Below, piece by piece: positions 1 to 8,501 of a stretch of 64,000 nucleotides of DNA; position 1 is the first letter of the stretch; each line of letters begins with the position of its first letter. The DNA is from Crossiella sp. SN42 (GTDB lineage Bacteria > Actinomycetota > Actinomycetes > Mycobacteriales > Pseudonocardiaceae): assembly GCF_023897065.1 (NCBI RefSeq), contig NZ_JAMHIV010000011.1, positions 1 through 64,000 of the forward strand. Direction: 5' to 3'. The notes beneath the pieces are model-generated. The model saw only the letters and a program-made list of their open reading frames with translations. It did not search any database and was not told where the DNA came from. A program made the position numbers and the translations under genes.

Positions 1-17
1 GCGCGCCAATGTCACAG

Positions 18-509
18 TCAAGCCTGGGCGCGCCGGTTCGACGCCACTGGTAGCTCGCCGTCAGCGAGCTGGGAACACGTTCGTCCCAACGAGTCCAGCT
101 CCGCGCTGCCCAGCAGCGAGACGAAGTGCCTGCTGATCCCGCTGAGGTGGGTGTCCGCGGCCGACCGGAGCCGGTCGAGGCCGCGGTCGGTGAGCACTGC
201 GACCACCCCCCGGCCGTCGCCGTCGGCCCGCTCGCGGCAGACCAGTCCGGCGCGTTCCAGGCGGTCGACCAGGCGGGTCACCCCGGAGCGGGAGAGCAGC
301 ACGGCTTCGGCCAGCTCGGTCATCCGCAGCTGGCGCTCCGGAGCCTCGGCGAGCTGGACGAGGACGTCGTAGGCGGCAAGGGACAGGCGCTGTTCGGTGA
401 TGAGCTCGGCTTCCAGCCATCGGGTGATGCGGGCGTGGGCGCGCAGGAACGCGCGCCAGGTCGCCAGCTCACTGCTGGTCGGTAATCGAGCCGTACCGGG
501 GTCCGACAC
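18..509 (-). CDS. MarR family transcriptional regulator
   Basis: Winged-helix regulator of 163 aa. The N-terminal half begins with a helix (TWRAFLRAHARITRWLEAEL), followed by the MarR DNA-binding core with LRMTELAEAVLLSRSGVTRLVDRLERAGL and a wing containing ERADGDGRGVVAVLTDRG, both typical of the family. MarR proteins bind DNA as dimers and usually repress their own gene and a neighbour in response to phenolics or oxidants. No ligand can be inferred. The frame stays open far upstream, but homology begins only near the GTG at 509, which I take as the start. No strong Shine-Dalgarno is visible. It is divergent from mrp across 121 bp, which may hold an operator, though I see no clear palindrome. 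Confidence 0.85.
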   Translation of the reverse strand: MSDPGTARLPTSSELATWRAFLRAHARITRWLEAELITEQRLSLAAYDVLVQLAEAPERQLRMTELAEAVLLSRSGVTRLVDRLERAGLVCRERADGDGRGVVAVLTDRGLDRLRSAADTHLSGISRHFVSLLGSAELDSLGRTCSQLADGELPVASNRRAQA

Positions 510-618
510 GATCCACCATGTTACGGAGAGCTGCAAACCGGTCGCGGAGTGCCCCGGCAATTCGGTCAAAAAAGTTGGCGGAGGCTGCCGGTGGGCAGGG
601 GGGATCTGCCGCTGGACG

Positions 619-624
619 TAGCAT
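619..624 (+). promoter_or_regulatory. Candidate -10 element of mrp (leaderless start)
   Basis: TAGCAT lies 6 nt before the GTG of mrp, the spacing expected when transcription begins at the start codon. No Shine-Dalgarno and no good -35 are visible. Inference from motif spacing only. Confidence 0.4.
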
Positions 625-630
625 GGCCGG

Positions 631-1776
631 GTGACCCCTTCACGTGTCAGCCCTTCCGTCGACGCCATCCGCGAGGCCCTGTCCCACGTCCAGGACCCGG
701 AGATCCGCAAACCGATCACCGAGCTGGGCATGGTCAAGGACGTCGAGGTGGGCGAGGACGGCTCGGTCGACGTCTCGATCTACCTGACGGTCGCGGGCTG
801 CCCGCTCCGCGACAAGATCACCAGGGATGTCACGGAGGCGGTGTCCGCGGTCGCGGACGTCACCGGCGTGCGGGTGCACCTGGACGTGATGAGCGACGCC
901 CAGCGCACCGAACTGCGCAAGAGCCTGCGCGGCGGCCAGGAGGAGCCGCGCATCCCGTTCGCCGAGCCGGGCTCGCTGACCAGGGTCTACTGCGTCGCCT
1001 CCGGCAAGGGCGGGGTCGGCAAGTCCAGCGTGACGGTGAACCTGGCCGCCGCGATGGCCGCCAAGGGCCTGTCCGTGGGCGTGGTCGACGCCGACATCTA
1101 CGGCCACTCCATCCCGCGCATGCTGGGCGCCACCGGCAAGCCCACCCAGGTGGAAAAGATGATCATGCCGCCGTCCGCGCACGGCGTGAAGGTCATCTCC
1201 ATCGGCATGTTCACCCCCGGCAACACCCCCGTGGTGTGGCGCGGCCCGATGCTGCACCGCGCCCTCCAGCAGTTCCTGGCCGACGTGTTCTGGGGCGACC
1301 TGGACGTGCTGCTGCTCGACCTGCCGCCGGGCACCGGCGACGTGGCCATCTCCATCGCCCAGCTGGTGCCCAACGCGGAGATCCTGGTGGTCACCACGCC
1401 GCAGCAGGCCGCGGCCGAGGTGGCCGAGCGGGCAGGCGCGATCTCGTTGCAGACCCGCCAGCGGGTGGCCGGCGTGATCGAGAACATGTCCTGGCTGGAG
1501 CTGCCCAACGGCGAGCGGATGGACATCTTCGGCACCGGCGGCGGCCAGATCGTGGCCGACTCGCTGAGCACCGTGATCGGTTCCCCGGTCCCGCTGCTGG
1601 GCCAGGTCCCGCTGGACCCTCGGCTGCGCGAGCAGGGCGACGCGGGCGAGCCGATCGTGCTGGCCGAACCGGAGGCCGCGGCCGCCAAGGTGCTGCTCGG
1701 CATCGCGGAGAAGCTGAGCGTCCGCTCCCGCGGCCTGTCCGGCCGTCTGCTCAGCGTCAGCCCGGCCGGCCGCTGA
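631..1776 (+). CDS. mrp: Mrp/NBP35-family iron-sulfur carrier ATPase
   Basis: 381-aa P-loop ATPase of the Mrp/ApbC family, which carries Fe-S clusters in the cytoplasm. The first ~95 residues form a DUF59/MIP18-type domain. The deviant Walker A, GKGGVGKSS, is at residues 125-133, and DADIYGHSIPRMLG and LLLDLPPGTGDV follow as in MinD/ParA-like carriers. The CxxC pair that binds the bridging cluster in enterobacterial ApbC is absent: the matching segment reads ENMSWLELPNGERMDIFGTGGG. As I recall, M. tuberculosis Mrp also lacks it, so this looks like a lineage trait rather than damage. GTG start, probably leaderless. It is convergent with tatB, 22 bp away, in the usual sigE-rseA-htrA-tatB-mrp neighbourhood. 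Confidence 0.95.
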   Translation: MTPSRVSPSVDAIREALSHVQDPEIRKPITELGMVKDVEVGEDGSVDVSIYLTVAGCPLRDKITRDVTEAVSAVADVTGVRVHLDVMSDAQRTELRKSLRGGQEEPRIPFAEPGSLTRVYCVASGKGGVGKSSVTVNLAAAMAAKGLSVGVVDADIYGHSIPRMLGATGKPTQVEKMIMPPSAHGVKVISIGMFTPGNTPVVWRGPMLHRALQQFLADVFWGDLDVLLLDLPPGTGDVAISIAQLVPNAEILVVTTPQQAAAEVAERAGAISLQTRQRVAGVIENMSWLELPNGERMDIFGTGGGQIVADSLSTVIGSPVPLLGQVPLDPRLREQGDAGEPIVLAEPEAAAAKVLLGIAEKLSVRSRGLSGRLLSVSPAGR

Positions 1777-1798
1777 CCGCCTCAGGCCCGGACGCGAC

Positions 1799-2197
1799 TC
1801 AGGTGGCGTCCGGGTCGAACGGCGGGCGCTCGTTGTAACCGAGCGGCCGCTGCACCGGGGGCTGCACCACGGGAGCGCCCGCCGGGCTCGGCGCGTGGCC
1901 GTTGGGCTTGTGGTGGAAGTCGTCTTCCACGTCGTTGAGCAGGTGCTTGGTCACCGCGCGGCGCGGGTCGAAGTCGCGGATCTTGCGCAGGTCCTCCAGC
2001 GGCTTGCGGAACTCCTCGAACTCCGGGCCGATCTCGGACTTGAGCTGCTCCCGCGCGCCGGTGGCGTACTCGCGCACCTTGCGCAGGGTCTTGCCCAGCC
2101 AGGCCGCGGCCTCGGGCAGGCGTTCCGGGCCGAGGATGAACAGGCCGGCGACGATGAGCACGAGGATCTCGGCCCAGCCAATGCTCTCGAACACCAC
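1799..2197 (-). CDS. tatB: Sec-independent protein translocase subunit TatB
   Basis: 132-aa TatB. An N-terminal hydrophobic helix ([21 protein letters not shown], residues 8-28) ends in the FGPxRLP-like hinge (here LGPERLP). A charged amphipathic helix with [23 protein letters not shown] follows, then an acidic/proline-rich tail. TatB forms the signal-peptide receptor with TatC at the cytoplasmic membrane. The length exceeds that of TatA, and the long charged C-terminal region supports TatB over TatA. It lies directly downstream of htrA (31 bp), as in other actinobacteria, and is probably in the same transcript as the SigE genes. Tat substrates in this window include the RRNFLR-bearing DUF839 protein at 53096-54256. 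Confidence 0.95.
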   Translation of the reverse strand: MVFESIGWAEILVLIVAGLFILGPERLPEAAAWLGKTLRKVREYATGAREQLKSEIGPEFEEFRKPLEDLRKIRDFDPRRAVTKHLLNDVEDDFHHKPNGHAPSPAGAPVVQPPVQRPLGYNERPPFDPDAT

Positions 2198-2228
2198 GCC
2201 CTCCTAGCTGTTCTCCGACGAGCCCAGA

Positions 2229-3737
2229 CTAGTCGGACTTCAGCGTCACGTTGAGGGTCAACTGGCGGCCTTGCCTGGCCAGCAGCACCGGCACTGTGTC
2301 GCCGATCTTGTGCTGCTGCACCGCGACCAGCAGCTCGTCGGCGTTCTTCACGGTGCGCTCGCCCAGCTTCAGGATGACGTCGCCCTCCTGGATGCCCGCG
2401 GCGGCCGCCGAGCCGTTCTGCACCACGTTCTGCACCTGGGCGCCGCTGACGGTGGCGTTCATCACCGACTTGAGGTTCAGGCCGATGTCGGGGTGCTTGA
2501 CCACGCCGCTGCGGATGAGCGCCTCGGCGATGCCCTTGGCGTCGTCGATCGGGATGGCGAAGCCGAGGCCGACCGAGCCGCCGCTGCGGGAGACGATGGC
2601 GGTGTTGATGCCGATCAGCGCGCCGGTGGAGTCGACCAGCGCGCCGCCGGAGTTGCCCTGGTTGATCGCGGCGTCGGTCTGCACCGCGTTGAACACCACG
2701 TCCTCGATCCGGAACGGGCGGTTCACCGCGGAGACGATGCCCTCGCTGACCGAGCCCGCCAGGCCGAGCGGGTTGCCGATGGCGATGACCTTGTCCCCGA
2801 CCTGCAGGTCACCGGAGCGGCCGATCTGCGCCACGGTCAGGTTGGACACCTCGACCTTGAGCACGGCCAGGTCGTTCTTGGGGTCGCGGCCGACGATCCG
2901 GGCCGGCGCGCGCTGGCTGTCGTGGAAGACGACCTCGACCTTGGCGTTCTGCGCGTTGGCGGCCATCTCGACCACGTGGTTGTTGGTGATCACGTAGCCC
3001 TTGCCGTCGATCACCACGCCGGAGCCGAGGCCGCCGCTGTCGCCGAGGCGGACCTCGATGGAGACCACCGAGGGCAGCACCTTCTTGGCCAGGCTGGCCA
3101 GCGAGCCGGGTTCGCGCTCCTTGCCGGGGGCGACCTCGGCCAGGGTGATGTCCGGGTCGTTGAGCGGGTTCGCGCCCTCCGCGGTGAGCCTGCCGATGAC
3201 CCCGCCGACCAGGCTGATCACCAGCACGAACCCGACCAGGCCGAGCAGCGCGGCCGGGGTCAGGCGCTTGCCGAAGGCCAGCTCACGCAGGCTGAGCCGG
3301 GGCCCGGGGCCGGTGATCCGGGGACCGGTGTCCGCGGGCCGCTCGGTAACCACGGTGGCAGGCGGGCCGAGCACGGCGCCTGCGGCCGGGTCGCGCCAGG
3401 CAGCGCCTTCCGGCTGGCCGTTGGCCGACCACAGCACCGGATCGGGCTCGGGCCGGGGGTCGGCGGGCTGTTCGCCGGGCGGGCGCTGGAGCAGCTCCGG
3501 GGAACCCTCCGGCCGGCCGAAGGCCTTGGTCAGCGCCTCCGGCGGGGGCGTGGCCAGGTGGATGCCGTTGCCGGGGGTCTCCGGACGGTGCGGGTCGAAG
3601 GCGCTGTCGACGCCGGCGGGGCGGCTGAACACGGCGGACTGCGCGGGGTCGACAGCGGGCCGGTGCAGCGGACGCGGTTCCAGCCGCGGCCGCTCATCCG
3701 CGCCGGGCTGACCAGGGCTGGACTGCTGCTCGCTCAT
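2229..3737 (-). CDS. htrA: HtrA/DegP-like membrane-anchored serine protease
   Basis: 502-aa envelope protease of the S1C family. A proline-rich cytoplasmic N-terminus of ~155 residues is followed by one membrane helix (about 162-183), a trypsin-like domain and a C-terminal PDZ domain (about 400-495). The catalytic triad is visible: His254 in TNNHVV, Asp289 in KNDLAVLK and Ser363 in GNSGGA. Proteases of this type degrade misfolded exported proteins. The ATG at 3737 is preferred to an in-frame TTG six codons upstream; a 17-bp palindrome (GCTCATCG-T-CGATGAGC, 3732-3748) overlaps the start codon. Downstream of rseA by 58 bp and upstream of tatB; likely part of the SigE operon. Confidence 0.95.
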   Translation of the reverse strand: MSEQQSSPGQPGADERPRLEPRPLHRPAVDPAQSAVFSRPAGVDSAFDPHRPETPGNGIHLATPPPEALTKAFGRPEGSPELLQRPPGEQPADPRPEPDPVLWSANGQPEGAAWRDPAAGAVLGPPATVVTERPADTGPRITGPGPRLSLRELAFGKRLTPAALLGLVGFVLVISLVGGVIGRLTAEGANPLNDPDITLAEVAPGKEREPGSLASLAKKVLPSVVSIEVRLGDSGGLGSGVVIDGKGYVITNNHVVEMAANAQNAKVEVVFHDSQRAPARIVGRDPKNDLAVLKVEVSNLTVAQIGRSGDLQVGDKVIAIGNPLGLAGSVSEGIVSAVNRPFRIEDVVFNAVQTDAAINQGNSGGALVDSTGALIGINTAIVSRSGGSVGLGFAIPIDDAKGIAEALIRSGVVKHPDIGLNLKSVMNATVSGAQVQNVVQNGSAAAAGIQEGDVILKLGERTVKNADELLVAVQQHKIGDTVPVLLARQGRQLTLNVTLKSD

Positions 3738-3795
3738 CGTCGATGAGCCTGCCAAACCGGTGGTGAAGTCCTCGTACGAGGGGAGAAGTCTTGAT

Positions 3796-4413
3796 CTACC
3801 GGCCGGTCAGCTGGGCTGGCACGCCCGCGGGGACCTGGCCGATGATGCCGCCCTGCGAGGGCGTCTGCTTGACCTCGGCGGTGGGCGCGGAGGCGGCTGG
3901 CACGGCCAGGGCGAGCGCGCCGAGCATGAAGCCGGAGACGACCATGCCCGCGCCGTTGCGCACCCGGCGGTTGCCGAGGCCGTAGCGGCGCTGGCCGCCG
4001 AAGGCCGGGCCCGCGCCGAAGGGGGTGCTGCCGCCCAGCACGGGGCCGGAGCCGAAACCGCTGGCCGGTCGCGCGGCCGCGGCGGCCCGCGCCGCGTTGG
4101 GCCGCTGCACGGTGACCAGCTGACCGTCCTCGGTGACCGCCAGCTCCTCCGGCATGGCAGGCAGCTCGACCTCCTGCGGGATCGCGCACAGGGAGGCCAT
4201 CAGGCGGTGGGAGATGCCAGGGGTGCCCGCGGACCGGACCGCGGTCTGGGCGGAACGCTGTGCGGAGACCTCGGCCGCGCACCGTGGGCACTTGGCCACG
4301 TGCGCGGACGCTCGGTCATGGGCCACCGGCGACAGCTCTCCGTCGACGAACGCGACGATCGCGTCCGGGGTGAGGTGCTGTTCCGACCTGACCCAACCGC
4401 GCAGGTCCGTCAT
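3796..4413 (-). CDS. rseA: Zinc-containing anti-sigma factor (RseA) of SigE
   Basis: 205-aa membrane-anchored anti-sigma factor. The ZAS signature HxxxCxxC is present (His38, Cys42, Cys45, in HVAKCPRC) within the N-terminal domain that clamps ECF sigma factors. A low-complexity Ala/Gly/Pro linker is followed by one hydrophobic segment (about 154-174) and a short extracytoplasmic tail. The start at 4413 gives a 4-bp ATGA overlap with the sigE stop, implying translational coupling and balanced stoichiometry. The family releases its sigma factor by zinc loss or proteolysis under envelope or oxidative stress. The tail is rich in small residues and ends in AQLTGR. Confidence 0.93.
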   Translation of the reverse strand: MTDLRGWVRSEQHLTPDAIVAFVDGELSPVAHDRASAHVAKCPRCAAEVSAQRSAQTAVRSAGTPGISHRLMASLCAIPQEVELPAMPEELAVTEDGQLVTVQRPNAARAAAAARPASGFGSGPVLGGSTPFGAGPAFGGQRRYGLGNRRVRNGAGMVVSGFMLGALALAVPAASAPTAEVKQTPSQGGIIGQVPAGVPAQLTGR

Positions 4414-5006
4414 CCGTTCTCCTCCAGTGCCGCAGCGAGTTCGCGGTGCCGCTCCAGCGCCGCCTTCATTGCCTGCCGTCCCCGGTGGATCCGGCTGCGC
4501 ACGGTGCCGAGCTTCACGCCCAGCGTCGCGCCGATCTCCTCGTAGGACAACCCCTCCACGTCGCAAAGAACAACAGCGGCGCGGAACTCCGGCGGGACCT
4601 CGTCCAGCGCGGCCTGCAACTCCGGGCTGAGGTGGGTCTCCTCGTACACCTCTTCCGGCGTGGGGCCGTCGTCGGCGATCCGGTCCTGGTCGTCGGGCAG
4701 GCCCTCCATCTTGACCCGCTGCTTGCGGCGGACCATGTCCAGGAACAGGTTGGTGGTGATCCGGTGCAGCCAGCCCTCGAAGGTGCCCGGCTTGTACGCG
4801 GTCAGGTGCCGGAAGACGCGGATGAACGTCTCCTGCGTCAGGTCCTCCGCGTCGTGCTGGTTGCCGGTGAGCCGGTAGGCCAGCCGGTAGACCCGGTCGG
4901 CGTGCTCCCGCACGACCTCGTCCCACGTGGGGACCTTCCACTCGGCCACCTCAGCCGGGACGGCGGTCGCCGTGCCGGTGGCCAGGCTTCTCTCCTGGGT
5001 ACGCAT
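4410..5006 (-). CDS. sigE: ECF RNA polymerase sigma factor SigE
   Basis: 198-aa ECF sigma factor. Region 2 spans about residues 30-97 ([32 protein letters not shown], then [23 protein letters not shown]), and region 4 spans about 127-180, with the helix-turn-helix [26 protein letters not shown]. The order sigE-rseA-htrA-tatB identifies it as the orthologue of mycobacterial SigE, which controls surface, heat and oxidative stress. ATG at 5006; a GGAGG sits about 14 nt upstream, rather far. A sequence matching the SigE/SigH promoter class lies upstream at 5055-5082, suggesting autoregulation. Confidence 0.95.
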   Translation of the reverse strand: MRTQERSLATGTATAVPAEVAEWKVPTWDEVVREHADRVYRLAYRLTGNQHDAEDLTQETFIRVFRHLTAYKPGTFEGWLHRITTNLFLDMVRRKQRVKMEGLPDDQDRIADDGPTPEEVYEETHLSPELQAALDEVPPEFRAAVVLCDVEGLSYEEIGATLGVKLGTVRSRIHRGRQAMKAALERHRELAAALEENG

Positions 5007-5054
5007 CGTGCGGGTGGCACCTCCTGCGGGCGGTTCGCTCCGCCCTGTCGGATC

Positions 5055-5082
5055 AACGTGTCAGGGTTGGTCTTTAGTTCCC
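5055..5082 (-). promoter_or_regulatory. SigE/SigH-type ECF promoter upstream of sigE
   Basis: On the minus strand GGGAAC (5082-5077) is separated by 18 nt from CGTT (5058-5055), which matches the mycobacterial gGGAAYA-N16/17-cGTT class. Predicted transcription start about 5045, leaving a ~40-nt leader with AGGAGG before sigE. Supports positive autoregulation of sigE; inferred from motif match. Confidence 0.65.
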
Positions 5083-5299
5083 AGGACGCGCCACGGGCAC
5101 TTCTGGTTCACCCCTCGACTTCTGTTCGACCTACTCTGTCCGAGGCCGGTGAGGGCGGGGTTAGAGCGAGCTGAGAGCAGCCTGAGAATCCTCCGGAACC
5201 GCCGTCCGGGTGTACTTGCCCACTGTGTCCTGCCCCGATGGGCGTTCGATACGGCGCGTACACCCACGCGGTGAGTGGCTGCCAGTAACCTTCCCGCTC

Positions 5300-5950
5300 G
5301 TGACACCGGAGACGCCGACCACCTCAGCTTCGGCCGTGCGGGACTACGTGGAGGACTACCTCGCCGAGGACGAGGTGCTCGCCGCGGCCAGGGCCCGCGG
5401 GCGCGAGCTGGGCTGCATGCCGATCGCGCCCAGCGGCGGCTCGGCGCTGCGCTTCCTCGCGGCCGCGCTGCAGGCCAGGGTGGTGGTGGAGATCGGCACC
5501 GGCGCCGGGGTGAGCGGGGTGTGGCTGCTCCGCGGCATGGCCGCCGACGGCGTGCTGACCTCGATCGACCTGGAGCCGGAGCACCAGCGGGCGGCGCGGC
5601 GGGCGTTCGTGGCCGCCGGGATCAGCCCCGGCCGGACCCGGCTGATCCTGGGCCAGGCCCTGGACGTGCTGCCCCGGCTCACCGACGGCGGCTACGACCT
5701 GGTGTTCGTGGACGCGGCCAAGGCCGAGTACCCGCGCTACCTGGAGGAGGGCGTGCGGCTGCTGCGCCCCGGCGGCGTGATCGCCTTCGACAACGCGCTC
5801 TGGCACGGCCGGGTGGTCGACCCCGCCTACAAGGACCCGGACACCAACGGCCTGCGCGAGGTGGCCAGGCTGGTCCGCGCGGACGAGCGCCTGGTCCCGG
5901 TGCTGCTGCCGCTGGGCGACGGGCTGCTGCTGGCCGCCAAGACTGGCTAG
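5300..5950 (+). CDS. SAM-dependent O-methyltransferase (Rv1220c-like)
   Basis: 216-aa class I methyltransferase of the catechol/caffeoyl-CoA O-methyltransferase family. The SAM-binding motif VVEIGTGAGVSGVWLLRG is followed by an acidic residue after the second strand (SIDLEPEHQRAARRAF), the metal-coordinating region (VFVDAAKAEYPRYLE) and AFDNALWHGRVVDP. The natural substrate is unknown. The GTG at 5300 gives a length close to that of the M. tuberculosis homologue beside sigE; the open frame to 5210 has no family similarity. Divergent from sigE across 293 bp. Function beyond methyl transfer cannot be inferred. Confidence 0.9.
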   Translation: MTPETPTTSASAVRDYVEDYLAEDEVLAAARARGRELGCMPIAPSGGSALRFLAAALQARVVVEIGTGAGVSGVWLLRGMAADGVLTSIDLEPEHQRAARRAFVAAGISPGRTRLILGQALDVLPRLTDGGYDLVFVDAAKAEYPRYLEEGVRLLRPGGVIAFDNALWHGRVVDPAYKDPDTNGLREVARLVRADERLVPVLLPLGDGLLLAAKTG

Positions 5951-5960
5951 CCAAGACGGC

Positions 5961-7175
5961 CTAGTCGGCCCGTACGCCCTTGCCGAGCACCACGATGCCG
6001 CCCGCGCTGACCGTGTAGCGCTCGCGGTCGGCCGCCTGGCTGACGCCGATGCCCGCGCCCGGCGCGACCACCACGTTCTTGTCCAGGATCGCGCCGCGGA
6101 CCATCGCGCCGCGGCCGATCCGGACGCCGGGCATGAGCACGCTGCCCTGCACCTGGGCGCCCGGCTCGATGATCACGTCCGAGCTGATCACCGAGTTGCT
6201 GACCAGGCCGGAGACGATCGAGCCCGGTCCGACGACGGACTCCTGCGCGGTGCCGCCCTGGACGAACTTGGCCGGGGCCAGCGGCGGGGTGGCGGTGCGG
6301 ATCGGCCAGGCCTGGTTGTAGAGGTTGAACACCGGGTGGATGGACACCAGGTCCATGTGCGCGTCGTAGTAGGCGTCCAGGGTCCCGACGTCCCGCCAGT
6401 AGCCGCGGTCCCGGTCGGTGGCGCCCGGCACGTTGTTGTCGGCGAAGTCGTAGACCGCGGCCTGGTCCCGCTCGACCAGCATGGGGATGATGTCGCCGCC
6501 CATGTCGTGGTCGGAGTCCGGGTTGGCCGAGTCCTGGCGCAGCGCTTCCAGCAGGGTCTCGGTGCGGAAGATGTAGTTGCCCATCGAGGCGAAGGTCACC
6601 TCGGGGTCGTCCGGGGTGCCCGGCGGGTCGCTGGGCTTCTCCAGGAACCGGGTGATCTTGCCGCCGGCGTCGGCGTCGATGCAGCCGAAGGCCTTGGCCT
6701 CCGCGCGCGGCACCCTGATCCCGGCCACGGTGACGCCCGCGCCGGAGTCGACGTGCTGGCGGATCATCTGCGCCGGGTCCATCCGGTACACGTGGTCGGC
6801 GCCGAAGACCACGATGTGGTCCGGCCGCTCGTCGTGCACCAGGTTCAGCGACTGGTAGATCGCGTCCGCGCTGCCGGTGTACCAGCGCGGACCGAGCCGC
6901 TGCTGGGCCGGCACCGGGGTGATGTACTGCCCGAGCACGCTGGACAGCCGCCAGGTGGTGGAGATGTGCCGGTCCAGCGAGTGCGACTTGTACTGGGTGA
7001 GCACGCAGATCTGGGTCAGGCCCGCGTTCACCAGGTTGGACAGCACGAAGTCGATCAGGCGGTAGTTGCCGCCGAACGGCACCGCGGGTTTGGCTCGGTC
7101 CGCGGTCAGCGGGAACAGCCGCTTGCCTTCCCCGCCGGCGAGCACGATTCCGAGAACGTGCGGCTGGCCTCTCAC
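5961..7175 (-). CDS. glgC: Glucose-1-phosphate adenylyltransferase
   Basis: 404-aa ADP-glucose pyrophosphorylase: ATP + glucose-1-phosphate gives ADP-glucose. The nucleotidyltransferase signature [16 protein letters not shown] is at the N-terminus, with [17 protein letters not shown], the substrate loop GTADAIYQS-type (here GSADAIYQS) and [10 protein letters not shown]. The C-terminal left-handed beta-helix repeats carry [21 protein letters not shown]. Two GTG codons are possible; I prefer 7175 (MRGQPHVLG) because it aligns with the recalled mycobacterial N-terminus and lies 8 nt after TAGGGT. Divergent from glgA (49 bp), so the two are probably co-regulated for glucan synthesis. Confidence 0.95.
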   Translation of the reverse strand: MRGQPHVLGIVLAGGEGKRLFPLTADRAKPAVPFGGNYRLIDFVLSNLVNAGLTQICVLTQYKSHSLDRHISTTWRLSSVLGQYITPVPAQQRLGPRWYTGSADAIYQSLNLVHDERPDHIVVFGADHVYRMDPAQMIRQHVDSGAGVTVAGIRVPRAEAKAFGCIDADAGGKITRFLEKPSDPPGTPDDPEVTFASMGNYIFRTETLLEALRQDSANPDSDHDMGGDIIPMLVERDQAAVYDFADNNVPGATDRDRGYWRDVGTLDAYYDAHMDLVSIHPVFNLYNQAWPIRTATPPLAPAKFVQGGTAQESVVGPGSIVSGLVSNSVISSDVIIEPGAQVQGSVLMPGVRIGRGAMVRGAILDKNVVVAPGAGIGVSQAADRERYTVSAGGIVVLGKGVRAD

Positions 7176-7224
7176 GATCACCGACCCTATATGTGACGCC
7201 CTTCGCCGACTAGCCTCCCGAAGC

Positions 7225-8400
7225 GTGCGAGTTGCGTTGCTGACACGGGAATTTCCGCCGGAGGTCTACGGCGGGGCTGGTGTGCACGTCGGGTTCCTGA
7301 CCCCGGAACTGCGGTCCCTGGTGGACGTTGACGTGCACTGCTTCGGCTCCGCGCGGCCGGATGTGGTCGCGCATTCCGCCCCACCGGGCCTGGAAAACGC
7401 CAACCCGGCGCTGAGCACGCTGGGCGTTGATCTGTCCATGGTGGACGCCATCGGCAACGTGCAGCTCGCGCACAGCCACACCTGGTACGCCAACATGGCC
7501 GGGCACCTGGCCAAGCTGCTGCACGGCATCCCGCACGTGGTCACCGCGCACTCGCTGGAGCCGCGCCGGCCGTGGAAGGCCGAGCAGCTCGGCGGCGGCT
7601 ACCGCCTGTCCAGCTGGGTGGAGCGCACCGCCTACGCCGCCGCGGACGCGATCATCGCGGTCAGCGAGGGCATGCGCGCCGACGTGCTGGACTGCTACCC
7701 GGAGCTGGACCCGACCAGGGTGCACGTGGTGCGCAACGGCATCGACAGCCAGCGGTACCACCCGGTCACCGAGACCGGCGCGCTGGCGCGCTTCGGCATC
7801 GACCCGGACCGGCCCACGGTCGCCTTCGTCGGCCGGATCACCCGGCAGAAGGGCGTCGGGCACCTGGTCGCGGCCGCGCACCAGATCGACCCGGACGCGC
7901 AGCTGGTGCTGTGCGCGGGCGCGCCGGACACCCCGGAGATCGCCGAGGAGACCGCGGCCGCGGTGGCCGAGCTGTCCGCGGTCCGGTCCGGTGTGTTCTG
8001 GATCCAGCAGATGCTGCCACTGGAGGAGGTGCGGCAGGTGCTCTCGCACGCCAGCGTGTTCGTCTGCCCCTCGGTGTACGAGCCGCTGGGCATCGTGAAC
8101 CTGGAGGCGATGGCCTGCGGCACCGCGGTGGTGGCCTCCGACGTCGGCGGCATCCCCGAGGTGGTGGAGGAGGGCGAGACCGGTCTGCTGGTGCACTACG
8201 AGGAGTCCGAGCCGACGGCCTTCCGGGCCGGCCTGGCCGCCGCGGTGAACGAGCTGCTGGCCGATCCCGGCCGCGCGCGGGCCATGGGCGAGGCCGGGCG
8301 GCGACGGGCGCGGACCGAGTTCTCCTGGGCCACGATGGCCGCGCAGACCGTGGACGTGTACCGATCCGTACTGGGCGAGGACTACGCCGAACGGTCGTGA
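7225..8400 (+). CDS. glgA: Actinobacterial GT4 glycogen/maltose-1-phosphate synthase
   Basis: 391-aa glycosyltransferase of the GT4 type. The N-terminal domain begins [24 protein letters not shown], and the C-terminal Rossmann domain has [15 protein letters not shown] and the donor-binding motif [33 protein letters not shown]. The M. tuberculosis homologue (GlgM, Rv1212c) transfers glucose from ADP-glucose to glucose-1-phosphate to give maltose-1-phosphate for alpha-glucan assembly. That activity is likely here, given glgC next door, but is inferred. The GTG at 7225 lies 8 nt after TAGCCT (7211-7216), consistent with a leaderless transcript. A longer open frame upstream overlaps glgC and is discounted. 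Confidence 0.92.
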   Translation: MRVALLTREFPPEVYGGAGVHVGFLTPELRSLVDVDVHCFGSARPDVVAHSAPPGLENANPALSTLGVDLSMVDAIGNVQLAHSHTWYANMAGHLAKLLHGIPHVVTAHSLEPRRPWKAEQLGGGYRLSSWVERTAYAAADAIIAVSEGMRADVLDCYPELDPTRVHVVRNGIDSQRYHPVTETGALARFGIDPDRPTVAFVGRITRQKGVGHLVAAAHQIDPDAQLVLCAGAPDTPEIAEETAAAVAELSAVRSGVFWIQQMLPLEEVRQVLSHASVFVCPSVYEPLGIVNLEAMACGTAVVASDVGGIPEVVEEGETGLLVHYEESEPTAFRAGLAAAVNELLADPGRARAMGEAGRRRARTEFSWATMAAQTVDVYRSVLGEDYAERS

Positions 8401-8442
8401 CGGTGATCACAGTTTGATCTTTCTGTAACCATACAACCCCGC

Positions 8443-8460
8443 AAGGCGATTCTGCGCCTT
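8443..8460 (+). terminator. Small hairpin downstream of glgA
   Basis: AAGGCG (8443-8448), loop ATTCTG, CGCCTT (8455-8460): a perfect 6-bp stem 43 nt after the glgA stop, without a T-tract. Possible weak terminator or leader structure of the following lipoprotein gene. Confidence 0.3.
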
Positions 8461-8501
8461 AGCCGGTAGAGGGACTTGATCTCCTATCGGAGGGGTTATT
8501 C

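Noticed and set aside
2271-3746. Long plus-strand open frame opposite htrA
   Set aside because: Mirror frame caused by high GC at codon position 3; no domain, while the minus frame has a complete HtrA.
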